A stretch of 64,000 bases of DNA from Planctomycetota bacterium (GTDB lineage Bacteria; Planctomycetota; UBA1135; JACQFD01): assembly GCA_016200225.1 (NCBI GenBank), contig JACQFD010000022.1, forward strand, positions 62,001 through 126,000, given 5' to 3'. Below are positions 1-8,334 of this stretch, one piece after another. Under the pieces are notes generated by a model. The model was not told the DNA's origin. It made no database searches and worked only from the letters and a program-made list of their open reading frames with translations. Position numbers and translations under genes: made by a program. Positions within the stretch are counted from its first letter, which is position 1; each line of letters begins with the position of its first letter.

Positions 1-2
1 GA

Positions 3-857
3 TGGTTCGCGCGGATATTTCGAACGCGCAATCATCGCGTTTCGATGAGAAATCTCGAACTCGCGTTTCCGGAAAAGAGCCCGAACGAACGCGATTCCAT
101 CCTGCGCGCGACGTGGCGCAATTGGGGGCGATTCATGGCGGACGGAGTAAAATTGGCAAAGATCCCGCCGGCGCGAGTTAAAGAATTGGTCACGATCGAA
201 CCGTGGGAACGGTTCTTGGAAGTTCAAAAAATTGTAAAAGATCGCGGATTATTGGTATTGACGGGACATTACGGTTCCTTCGAATTGTTACATGCCGCGA
301 TTTCCGCGCATGGCGTGCCCGTGACGCTCGTGCACCGACCGATGGCGAATCCGTACGTCAGCGAGTGGGTTCGAAAGTTAAGAACCAGATTCGGGACGAA
401 CGTCGTGGCGCGCGGCGAAGCGGCGCGCGACGTGTTGCGCGAACTGAAATCCGGAAGATTTGTAGCGATTCCGTTCGATCAAAACGCCCGGCAAAATATC
501 CGTGTATTCGCCCCGTTCTTTAATGTTCGAACGTCGACAAATTCGGGTCTCGCGCGGCTCGCGCGCGCGACGGACGCGCCCGTTCATCCCGTCGTGATTA
601 TTCGCGAAGGCGACGGTCTCAAACATAAAATATGGATCGGCGAAGCGGTGCAAACGGTAAAGACCGGCGATCGCGAAGCGGATATCGTCGAATACACGCG
701 ATTATACAATAAAGCCTTCGAGGATCTCATTCGCGCGCATCCCGATCATTGGATATGGATGTACCGGAGATTCAAACAACAGCCTGAAGGAACCTGCTCG
801 CCCTATTTGAAGGAAGCCCCGGGCGCGGACGCGTATCGAATGGCCGCCGCGTCATAA
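3..857 (+). CDS. LpxL/HtrB-like lysophospholipid acyltransferase, 5' truncated
   Basis: This is a late acyltransferase of the lipid A (LpxL/LpxM, HtrB) family, which transfers an acyl chain to a lipid A precursor at the inner membrane. The frame is open to the window edge, so the N-terminal membrane anchor lies outside; the first in-window ATG (45) is probably internal. Seen: the family-typical NLELAFPEKS stretch just after that ATG, the HX4E catalytic motif in GHYGSFE, a second block around HRPMANPY, and FDQN followed by an FF-T-G-RLA stretch. Family membership is fairly secure; the exact acyl acceptor is not determined. The kdsD, LptC-like and LptD-like genes near 41-47 kb fit a cell with lipopolysaccharide. 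Confidence 0.85.
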   Translation, partial: WFARIFRTRNHRVSMRNLELAFPEKSPNERDSILRATWRNWGRFMADGVKLAKIPPARVKELVTIEPWERFLEVQKIVKDRGLLVLTGHYGSFELLHAAISAHGVPVTLVHRPMANPYVSEWVRKLRTRFGTNVVARGEAARDVLRELKSGRFVAIPFDQNARQNIRVFAPFFNVRTSTNSGLARLARATDAPVHPVVIIREGDGLKHKIWIGEAVQTVKTGDREADIVEYTRLYNKAFEDLIRAHPDHWIWMYRRFKQQPEGTCSPYLKEAPGADAYRMAAAS

Positions 858-865
858 ATATTAGT

Positions 866-1222
866 CTACTGTTTCGGTTTCTCGGCCGCTTTCTGCTCGC
901 GCAATTGTAACTTCCATCGAATGGTTTTTTCTTTGGCGGCCTCGAGCTCGGCGCGCGGCACGTCGCCCTTTCGCATCCAGCAGCGCGAAATGTGTCCTTG
1001 CGCGTCCGCGTCATTGGGATCGAGTACTAATATTTTTTCCGCGGTCGCGATCGACTCGTCCCAACGCTCCTGTTGAAATAAACAAAGGGCGACCCCGTGC
1101 AGCGCCGTTGTAAACGTAGGGTCGACGACGAGCGCAGCTTCGTACTGGGCGCGCGCTTCGTCGAATTTTTTTGATTGATAAAAACGCATCGCCGCGAGAA
1201 TGTGATGTTGGACGGAGGACAT
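866..1222 (-). CDS. small TPR-repeat protein
   Basis: A 118-residue soluble protein made almost wholly of tetratricopeptide repeats. Helical repeat units are visible around residues 5-37, 38-71 and 72-100, with TPR consensus signatures such as FDEARAQYEAAL..DP and WDESIATAEKIL.LDPND. The C-terminus is Lys/Gln-rich. There is no signal peptide or membrane segment, so it is probably cytoplasmic and used for protein binding. It converges on the acyltransferase with 8 bases between the stops. No specific partner can be read from the sequence. The ATG at 1222 is preceded by an A/T-rich stretch without a clear Shine-Dalgarno site. Confidence 0.7.
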   Translation of the reverse strand: MSSVQHHILAAMRFYQSKKFDEARAQYEAALVVDPTFTTALHGVALCLFQQERWDESIATAEKILVLDPNDADAQGHISRCWMRKGDVPRAELEAAKEKTIRWKLQLREQKAAEKPKQ

Positions 1223-1490
1223 GGTTTAATAAATAGTTCCGTTTATTGATATTGTCACGGACTCCGGTCGACACACTACGGCGCGGACGCGGGAGGTCAC
1301 TCGTGTTCGCGCGAAGCCTACCAGCTTTGTCGCGGAAAACGCCCGGAGGCATTCGCGCGCCATTGAGTCCAAAGCCTGCGAAGGAACGACGATCGTTGCC
1401 GTTAGGATTGACAACGTGCCGACGATGCTTACTCATGCTTCTCCCCGCCCCGCGACCGCGCATGCGGGGGCGCGCAACCGCTGAGCGGCG

Positions 1491-2540
1491 ATGGGATCGC
1501 GCGCGCGAAATCTCGAACGGTTTTATCCGGCGCTCGTACTCGCGCTGGTTTTTTCGATTGCTTGGATCGCGTCGCCTCCGGACCGAAAAACGGGCGCGTC
1601 GATATTTGTAACTCCGGAGAATTTACTTAAACTTCTTCGCCAGGTCTCCGAAATTGGAATATTAGCAATCGGCGAAACATTAGTAATCCTTTCTGCGGGA
1701 ATCGATTTGTCGATCGGCTCCGTTCTTGGAGCCAGTTCGATGGTCTCGGCCTATCTGCTCGTCGACGGCGCGTATTCCGCGCCCGTCGCCGTCGCGGGCG
1801 GACTCGCGACCGGACTCGCGTTCGGCATGATGAACGGAATGCTCGTCGTTTGGCTTCGAATACAACCATTCGTCGCCACGCTCGCCACATTCGGAGCGGC
1901 CCGCGGCGTCGCGCGACTCATTAAAGAAAACGCGTCGATCGGCCTCGACGAGTCGCAGGGCGGATTCTTAATTATCGGCCGGTCGTTTCGCGAAACCGCC
2001 GCGTGGATTCGCAGCGAGGAAATACCCAATTCGGCGGCAAAAGCGCTCTCCGATTTTGCAACAATTCCGGCCGCGATATTTTTGTCCATCGGTTTGATCT
2101 CCGCATTTGTCCTCGCGAAGACGCGATTCGGCCGCACGGTCTACGCGATCGGCGGCAACGCCGAGGCGTCGCGCCTTGCCGGGTTGCCGGTGCGCCGCAA
2201 TTTATTATTAATATATGCAATCTGCGGAATTCTGGCCGGACTCGCCGGAGTTATTCATTGCGCGCAGCTCGAGCAGGCGAATCCCGTCGACGGCGAGGGT
2301 TACGAATTGCGGGCGATCGCGGCCGTGGCCATTGGAGGCACGCTTCTCACGGGCGGACGCGGCGGCGTATTCTCGACGATGGCCGGCGTCCTCACGCTTG
2401 GATGTCTCAGTTCGATTCTGGGAATCCGCAACGTTCGCGCGGAGACGCAGTTGATCCTGATTGCGATCATCCTTATTCTGGCCGTCAAGCTTCCGGAATG
2501 GATTCTTAAACTAGCGCAACGTACAAATCGCAATACATAA
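1491..2540 (+). CDS. sugar ABC transporter permease (RbsC/YtfT family)
   Basis: Inner-membrane permease of the ribose/galactofuranose type (BPD_transp_2 family), 349 residues, close to the family's usual 330-345. Seen: about eight to ten hydrophobic segments, the family-typical ILSAGIDLSIGS block near residues 65-77, an N-G-L-V-W segment after the third helix, and the EAA-like cytoplasmic loop GNAEASRLAGLPV that contacts the ATPase. It is followed 41 bases downstream by a binding protein, so the two form a transport unit. No ABC ATPase is encoded in the window. The leader holds a GC-rich inverted repeat (1448-1453 with 1464-1469) of unknown role. Confidence 0.88.
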   Translation: MGSRARNLERFYPALVLALVFSIAWIASPPDRKTGASIFVTPENLLKLLRQVSEIGILAIGETLVILSAGIDLSIGSVLGASSMVSAYLLVDGAYSAPVAVAGGLATGLAFGMMNGMLVVWLRIQPFVATLATFGAARGVARLIKENASIGLDESQGGFLIIGRSFRETAAWIRSEEIPNSAAKALSDFATIPAAIFLSIGLISAFVLAKTRFGRTVYAIGGNAEASRLAGLPVRRNLLLIYAICGILAGLAGVIHCAQLEQANPVDGEGYELRAIAAVAIGGTLLTGGRGGVFSTMAGVLTLGCLSSILGIRNVRAETQLILIAIILILAVKLPEWILKLAQRTNRNT

Positions 2541-2558
2541 TATAGTATTACAACCGCC

Positions 2559-2573
2559 CGTCCGGGCCGGACG
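2559..2573 (+). promoter_or_regulatory. attenuator-like hairpin between permease and binding-protein genes
   Basis: A perfect 6-bp stem (CGTCCG/CGGACG) with a GGC loop is followed after three bases by TTTT, immediately ahead of the binding-protein start codon. It resembles a short intrinsic terminator or an mRNA-stabilising hairpin. In binding-protein transporters such hairpins often set unequal expression of the genes; that role here is inferred. Confidence 0.4.
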
Positions 2574-2581
2574 ACCTTTTA

Positions 2582-3532
2582 ATGATAAAACATCTCATAA
2601 CATATCTGACTTGCGTTGCGTCGCTCGCCGTATTCGTTTCCCTGCCGGCCGCGCAGGAGCCGAAGAGAAAATTCCTCGTCGGTTTTTCTCAATGTAATAA
2701 TTCCGAACCGTGGCGACAGGCCATGAACGCCGCGGCGAAGACCGAGGCGGCGAAACACAAAGATATTGAATTGGTATTTTCCGACGCGGCGCAGGACAGC
2801 GCGAAACAAGTGGCCGACGTCGAGAATTTTTTGACGCAGAAGATCGATTTATTAATTATCTCGCCAAACGAGGCCAAACCGCTCACAAAAGTCGTCAAGA
2901 AAGTCTTCGACGCGGGCATTCCGGTCGTCGTGCTCGACCGTTCCATCGAAGGCGAAAGTTACACTTGTTTCATCGGCGCCGATAATACGGAAATCGGCAA
3001 GGCCGCCGGCGAGTGGATCGCGAAGACGCTGAATGGCAAAGGTAAAATCGTCGAATTGAAGGGTTTGATGGGATCGACGCCGACGCACCACCGCTCGAAG
3101 GGCTTCCGCGACGCGATCGCTAAATTTAAGGATATCGAAATTGTACATGAAGCGGAAGCGAAGTGGCTTCGCGACGAGGCCCGGACCCAGTTCGAGCACG
3201 CGCTCGCGGCTAATAATAAAATCGATCTCGTGTACGCGCACAACGATCCGATGGCGATCGGCGCGTACCTCGCCGCGAAGGCCGCGGGCCGCGAAAAGGA
3301 AATGTTATTTGTCGGCATCGACGCGCTTCCAGGAAAAGACGGCGGCGCGCAGGCCGTCATCGACGGAAAACTCGCGGTTACTTTTTTGTATCCAAATTGC
3401 GGCAAAGAGGCCGTCGAAACGGCGCTCAAGATTCTTAATAAAGAAAAATTCGAACGAAAAATTCAATTGCAGACGGCGACCGTCACCAAGGAGAACGCCG
3501 CCGATTTTGCCAATCCCGAAAAGAAGAAGTAA
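2582..3532 (+). CDS. periplasmic sugar-binding protein (YtfQ/RbsB-like)
   Basis: Exported substrate-binding protein of the Peripla_BP_4 family, 316 residues. A signal peptide is visible (Lys/His-containing N-terminus, hydrophobic core to about residue 21, cleavage near LPAAQ). The mature start KFLVGFSQCNNSEPWR and later VVVLDRSIEG, ELKGLMGSTPTHHRSKGF and VYAHNDPMAIGA correspond to ligand-contact regions of YtfQ-type galactofuranose and related binding proteins. The ligand is probably a pentose or hexose but cannot be fixed from sequence. It pairs with the permease upstream. Its TAA stop directly abuts the TAA of the convergent amino-acid permease, with no base between. Confidence 0.88.
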   Translation: MIKHLITYLTCVASLAVFVSLPAAQEPKRKFLVGFSQCNNSEPWRQAMNAAAKTEAAKHKDIELVFSDAAQDSAKQVADVENFLTQKIDLLIISPNEAKPLTKVVKKVFDAGIPVVVLDRSIEGESYTCFIGADNTEIGKAAGEWIAKTLNGKGKIVELKGLMGSTPTHHRSKGFRDAIAKFKDIEIVHEAEAKWLRDEARTQFEHALAANNKIDLVYAHNDPMAIGAYLAAKAAGREKEMLFVGIDALPGKDGGAQAVIDGKLAVTFLYPNCGKEAVETALKILNKEKFERKIQLQTATVTKENAADFANPEKKK

Positions 3533-4894
3533 TTATCGAGCCGCCCGCTGCGTGCGAGTGAAATAATAAATTAATAATCCCGCGGCGACCGCCGCCGCGT
3601 CGCCGGCGAGAATCCACGGGTTCTTTTCAGCCACGAACGCCGCGCCATTATATAATAAAAAGCTTCCCAGCAGAATTTGCCCGCCCGCGACGAGCCCGAT
3701 CGCCGGAACTCGAAACGGCCGCGGGCGCTCGGGGTGCCGCCAGCGTTCGAGCCAGAGACCGGCCGCGACGAATATGGTTGTTAATGATATTATTGGAACG
3801 ACGGCCTCGAGCAGTTCGCCGTAGGAATTCGAGAAACATAATATTACTGAAACGACCGCGAGCCAGAGCGTCGCCGCCACGGGAACGCCGCGCGACGTGA
3901 CGCGTCCGAAGACGGGCAATGCGAGACGCTCCTCGGCCAGCAGCCGCGCGATGCGCGGACCCGTCAATAGATATGAATTCACCGCGCCCAGCATCACGGC
4001 GACGGCGGCGATCGTTAGCAATTTCGTCCCTGAGGCTCCAAACGCATATTGCATCAATTCGAGCGGCACGAACTTCGAGTTTGCCATGCCGCGCGCGCCG
4101 AAGACCGACAAGAATGCAATATTACAAAACAAGTAGAGGCCTGTGATGATGATCAGCGATATGAAAAGCACGCGCGGCACGGACTTCTCGGGATTGCGGG
4201 TCTCTTCCGACAAATAAACGGCGTCCGCGTATCCATCATAAGTAAATATAACTTTTATCATCGCGCCGCCGAATGCGACCGCGAGCAAACCCGGCGTCGC
4301 CGGAAACGCCGCAACGGATCCGGTTGTCGCCGCAGCGCGGCTTCCGACGGCGAACGTCGCCGCGACGAGCAACCCGAGCAACAATGTTACTTTTAGTGAT
4401 GTAAATATAATCTCGAGCCGCGCGCCGAAGTGAATGCCGACGAGATTCAACGCGGCGAGCCCGACGATGACAAATATAGCGATCGCCCTCGCTTCGTGCG
4501 TGGGCGCGGCATCCGTCGCCAGCGAACCCGCCCCCTCGGCGACCACTTCGCCGATCGCAATCGCGACCGATGCGATCGATCCCGGCCAGGTTATCAGTAA
4601 TATTAACCATCCGAATACGAACGCGACCGCCGGCCCGAACGCCGTTCGCAAATATGCGACCAATCCTCCAACTCTCGGCACCGACGCCGCCCACTCGGCT
4701 AAAATAAATATATCGAGCGCGGCCACCGTCGCGCCAACGAGCCACGCGAATAGTATCCATGGCCCGCTCGGCAGCGCCGCCGCGATTTCACCGGGCGTTC
4801 GCAACACTCCCGACCCGACGGCGCTTCCGACGCAGACGGCGATTCCCGTCGCCGGTCCGAGGACTCTTTTTAGTTCTCCGAACCGGCGTTCCAT
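3533..4894 (-). CDS. APC-superfamily amino acid permease
   Basis: A 453-residue integral membrane transporter with about twelve hydrophobic segments. The N-terminal GIAVCVGSAVGSGVLRTPGE is the conserved helix 1 substrate-binding region of the LAT/APC family (G-S-G-V-like motif). A second conserved block, FTYDGYADAVYLSEETRNPE, lies near residues 215-237. This points to amino acid or amine uptake or exchange; the substrate cannot be assigned. The gene converges with the sugar-binding protein and follows the SGNH hydrolase on the same strand after 6 bases, so the two may be co-transcribed. Confidence 0.85.
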   Translation of the reverse strand: MERRFGELKRVLGPATGIAVCVGSAVGSGVLRTPGEIAAALPSGPWILFAWLVGATVAALDIFILAEWAASVPRVGGLVAYLRTAFGPAVAFVFGWLILLITWPGSIASVAIAIGEVVAEGAGSLATDAAPTHEARAIAIFVIVGLAALNLVGIHFGARLEIIFTSLKVTLLLGLLVAATFAVGSRAAATTGSVAAFPATPGLLAVAFGGAMIKVIFTYDGYADAVYLSEETRNPEKSVPRVLFISLIIITGLYLFCNIAFLSVFGARGMANSKFVPLELMQYAFGASGTKLLTIAAVAVMLGAVNSYLLTGPRIARLLAEERLALPVFGRVTSRGVPVAATLWLAVVSVILCFSNSYGELLEAVVPIISLTTIFVAAGLWLERWRHPERPRPFRVPAIGLVAGGQILLGSFLLYNGAAFVAEKNPWILAGDAAAVAAGLLIYYFTRTQRAAR

Positions 4895-4900
4895 CGGCGT

Positions 4901-6646
4901 TCAGCGCGGCCGAATGCGGGATACGCGATTCTTATATTGCATTTTTTCTCCGGTCGTAAAGTTTTTTTCGAATGCGTCGAAATCTACTTTCGTCTTTTTT
5001 AACACCCGCGTGTACGGCGCCTCGTAATTATAATAATAAACATACGACAAACGGATATAGCCGTCGTTCGTCATCGCTTTTTCGATGAGCGCCCCGCCGA
5101 TTTCGGCGTTTCCGTTCATCGTTTCGAGCACGCCGAGCGCCGCCGTAATTTCCCAATCTTTATCATTCGTGGCGAGAACCTCTCTTGCCAGAGCGTACGT
5201 TCGTTTCCAGAGGTCGTCGACGCGTCCCGCCTGCAAAACGAGCGCGAGATTCGCGCTGCACTCGGACTTCTTGACGAATTTATCGTCATATTTATCGATA
5301 CCGAGGCGCCGCCGGCCGATTTCGACGGGAACATCCTTCGATTTGTCGAGCGGAAGTCCCAAATTCGAAATCATCAAATTAATAAACTCGGTCGCCATGA
5401 TCTCGTGGCCTTTCAAGTTCGGATGGACGTTGTCCGCGATCAGTTCATATCCCGCGATGCCGAATTTACTATTTTTATTAAATATATCCTCAAAATCGGC
5501 CATCGGCACGCGCTCGCGCGCCGCGAATTCGCGAATGAACGTCTCGACCCAACTCAACGCGCGCATCGGACACCCATCCGTTTCGAGCGCCAATCGATAA
5601 TGTTCTTTGGCATTGTCGAGATCGTGAAGTTCTTCGCAGGCGCGCGCCATCGCGAATTGTAATTTCGCCGGGGTGGCGTCGATTTCCGCGACACTTTGAT
5701 AATACTTGAGCGCCGCACTCCAGTTCTTACGTTCGATCAGTGCATTGCCAAGTTTAAAAGTTGTATTCCACTGCTCTCGTTTATTTTCGTCATGATACAT
5801 CGAATCGGCGTAATACGACAAGCTCGGCGGACACTCGCGCCAGTTTTTGGGCATGGTCGCGATCATGATGGGAACGCCCGCGGCTCTTGCGTCCGCGATC
5901 GCGCCTTCATAGGCCTCGCGGTAGCGTTTTTGTATCAATTCGAGTTCCGCCGGCGAATAACACGGGCGTTCTTCCGATGCTTCGCGATCGAAAAGCGTGA
6001 CGCGCTGATGACTCATAATCGTCGGAATCCAGCGGGACATGAGTTGCGTTGTCCGAAGATTCTGTACGAACGACTTTACTTTATAAACAAACGGCGAATT
6101 CAGTTCCGCGCGCAATTTTAATACATTTTCCGGAACGCTCTCGTTGTGTCCGACCATCCAAATAAACAAATCGGGTTTGTATTGTAAGGATTCCCGAAGC
6201 AATTCGCGAATTTCCTTTGCATACCAGCCCGCATTTCCCGCGTTGACGACTTCCACGACGCGGTCTGGCATCATGGCGCCGACGCGCAATCGCAACCAAT
6301 CGGAAAAGCAACCGATCTCGAACGGCAGTCCCGCCACCGTGGATTCTCCGAGGCAAAATATACGATAACCGTTCGCGGGTTTATCTTTAAGAAACAGCGG
6401 CGGCTTCTCCGGCACAATTTTATTGTTGCGCGGAAAAGCCCGGTCGAATCCCGCGGGTTTTCCCGGTTCGTTATATGGAATCCAGTAATCGTCGACACCC
6501 TGCAATCCAACGTATCGCGGAACGCGAACGCCCGCGATCGCGAGCGCGGCTTCGACGACCGCCAAAAAAATCGCCGGCGCCAGCAGCGCGATTGTTAATT
6601 TTACAAGGATGGACTTCCGCTTGGGAATGCCGGCCTGAGTGTTCAC
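4901..6646 (-). CDS. membrane-anchored SGNH/GDSL hydrolase with TPR-like repeats
   Basis: A 581-residue protein with a single N-terminal membrane anchor (about residues 14-36) and an SGNH-type esterase fold outside. Seen: the nucleophile block CLGESTVAG (Ser102), the following NAGNAGWYAKE and MVGHNE blocks, and the catalytic Asp-x-x-His motif in DNVHPNLKGHE. Between these lie helical TPR-like repeats around YYQSVAEIDATPAKLQFAMA and LDNAKEHYRLALETDG. Enzymes of this type remove acyl groups from glycans or lipids in the envelope; the substrate is unknown. It lies divergent from the ribulokinase-like gene with an 80-base spacer. Confidence 0.75.
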   Translation of the reverse strand: MNTQAGIPKRKSILVKLTIALLAPAIFLAVVEAALAIAGVRVPRYVGLQGVDDYWIPYNEPGKPAGFDRAFPRNNKIVPEKPPLFLKDKPANGYRIFCLGESTVAGLPFEIGCFSDWLRLRVGAMMPDRVVEVVNAGNAGWYAKEIRELLRESLQYKPDLFIWMVGHNESVPENVLKLRAELNSPFVYKVKSFVQNLRTTQLMSRWIPTIMSHQRVTLFDREASEERPCYSPAELELIQKRYREAYEGAIADARAAGVPIMIATMPKNWRECPPSLSYYADSMYHDENKREQWNTTFKLGNALIERKNWSAALKYYQSVAEIDATPAKLQFAMARACEELHDLDNAKEHYRLALETDGCPMRALSWVETFIREFAARERVPMADFEDIFNKNSKFGIAGYELIADNVHPNLKGHEIMATEFINLMISNLGLPLDKSKDVPVEIGRRRLGIDKYDDKFVKKSECSANLALVLQAGRVDDLWKRTYALAREVLATNDKDWEITAALGVLETMNGNAEIGGALIEKAMTNDGYIRLSYVYYYNYEAPYTRVLKKTKVDFDAFEKNFTTGEKMQYKNRVSRIRPR

Positions 6647-6726
6647 GTTGGGGATTGTGATAACATAACTTCGTTCGCAATATTGAAAAAACGCCGGCCG
6701 GCGGCGGAACTGTACAGCGCACTTTC

Positions 6727-8325
6727 ATGCAAACCCTCTTTCTCGGTCTCGATTTCGGCACCGAATCCGTACGGGCCATTCTCCTCGGCGCCGATGGTTC
6801 GGTCGCAGGAATCGGATTCCATGCGTATGAACACGGCGTACTCGAGCGCGCGCTACCGAACGGCGCGGTGCTCGCGCCCGAGAGCGCGCTTCAAGTCGCG
6901 ACCGATTATCTCAATTCGGCACAGGCGGCGATCGCCGCATCGCTCGCGGCTGCCCGCGCCACCGGCGATCGCGTGGCAGGCATTGGCGTCGATTTCACCG
7001 CCTGCACGGCGTTGCCCGTCGGCCGCGACGGCGGCTGGCTCGGCGCGCGCGCGGAATTCGCGGACGACCCGCATGCATATGTAAAATTATGGAAACACCA
7101 CGGCGCGAATCGCGAAGCCGAGGATATTAATAATCTTGCGCGGCGACGCAACGAGCCGTGGCTCGCCCGTTTTGGTAATAATACTTCCAGCGAATGGCTT
7201 CACGCCAAGTGGCTTGAAACGTATAGAAAGTCTCCGCGCGTTGCCGCCGCGGCATCGCGATTCGTCGAGGCCGGCGACTGGATTGTCGAACGCATGACGG
7301 GCGCCCGCGTCAAAAGCGCATGCATGGCCGGTTATAAAGGATTGAACGCGCGCAACGCCGCCGCACCGCGAGATTTTTTTGAAGCATTGGATCCGGGCTT
7401 CGCGCAGGAATTGTATAAACTCGACGGCCCGCTCGTCGCGCCCGGCGCCCGCGCGGGAATATTAACAGCGGATTTCGCCAAGAAGTCCGGGTTGCGCAAG
7501 GGCACGCCCGTTTCGGCGGCTTTGATCGACGCGCACGCCGCGGTTCCCGGTCTCGGAATCGCGCAGCCCGGAATATTAGTTATCATTCTCGGCACGTCGG
7601 CCTGTCACATGCTGCTCGACACGCGCGAAGCCTGCGTTCCCGGAATTCAGGGCGTCGTTCAGGACGGAATCGTGCCCGGAGTTTTTGCTTATGAAGCGGG
7701 CCAGGCGGCCGTCGGTGATTTGTATGCTTGGGCGGCGCGCGCGACAAATCGTAATATTACAGATCTCGAAACGGAAGCCGCGCGAACGCCCGCCGGAGGC
7801 ACCGGTTTGCTCGTGCTCGACTGGTGGAACGGGAACCGTTCCGTGCTCGTGAATCCGAATCTCTCGGGTCTCGTCGTCGGCCTCACGCTCGCGACGTCGC
7901 AGGGCGAATTGTATCGAGCGATTGTCGAAGGCTCCGCATTCGGCACGCGAGCAATCCTCGAAGCGTTCGAATCGCAGGGCGTTCACATACAACAAATCGC
8001 GGTTTGCGGCGGCATCGCCGAGAAGAGCCCGTTTGTATTACAAACATTCTCAAATGTAACAGGCCGGCCGATCTTGAAGCCCGAGGCGAGCGAAGTCTGT
8101 GCGCGCGGCGCCGCGATTTGCGGCGCGACAGCGGCTGGCGCATTCGCGGACTTGACGTCGGCCGCCGCGGCGATGGGAGGCAAGGCCGCGACCGTCATCG
8201 CGCCCGACGCGGCACTCGCCGATCGTTATCAATTGATTTATAAAGATTGGTCGCGGCTCCACGATCAGTTCGGCCGCGACCCCGATCTCATGGCCCGGCT
8301 TCGCGCCGGGCGGTTGATTCACTGA
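6727..8325 (+). CDS. araB: ribulokinase-like FGGY carbohydrate kinase
   Basis: ATP-dependent sugar kinase of the FGGY family, 532 residues, closest in pattern to ribulokinase (AraB), which phosphorylates L- or D-ribulose. Seen: N-terminal LGLDFGTESVRAIL, the AraB-type GIGVDFTACTALPV and DPHAYVKLWKHHGA blocks, SSEWLHAKWLET, the hinge GAR-like segment IILGTSACHML, and the C-terminal AVCGGIAEKSPFVLQ nucleotide-binding region. No arabinose isomerase or ribulose-phosphate epimerase is adjacent, so the pathway is incomplete here. The nearby sugar permease and binding protein could supply substrate, but this is only suggested by proximity. Convergent with the HEAT-repeat gene, 9 bases apart. Confidence 0.82.
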   Translation: MQTLFLGLDFGTESVRAILLGADGSVAGIGFHAYEHGVLERALPNGAVLAPESALQVATDYLNSAQAAIAASLAAARATGDRVAGIGVDFTACTALPVGRDGGWLGARAEFADDPHAYVKLWKHHGANREAEDINNLARRRNEPWLARFGNNTSSEWLHAKWLETYRKSPRVAAAASRFVEAGDWIVERMTGARVKSACMAGYKGLNARNAAAPRDFFEALDPGFAQELYKLDGPLVAPGARAGILTADFAKKSGLRKGTPVSAALIDAHAAVPGLGIAQPGILVIILGTSACHMLLDTREACVPGIQGVVQDGIVPGVFAYEAGQAAVGDLYAWAARATNRNITDLETEAARTPAGGTGLLVLDWWNGNRSVLVNPNLSGLVVGLTLATSQGELYRAIVEGSAFGTRAILEAFESQGVHIQQIAVCGGIAEKSPFVLQTFSNVTGRPILKPEASEVCARGAAICGATAAGAFADLTSAAAAMGGKAATVIAPDAALADRYQLIYKDWSRLHDQFGRDPDLMARLRAGRLIH

Positions 8326-8334
8326 ATATTATCT

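Noticed and set aside
4434..5027. 197-codon plus-strand frame antisense to the APC permease and SGNH hydrolase
   Set aside because: Ala/Thr/Ser-rich product that is a reverse image of membrane-helix codons; both sense genes are clear.
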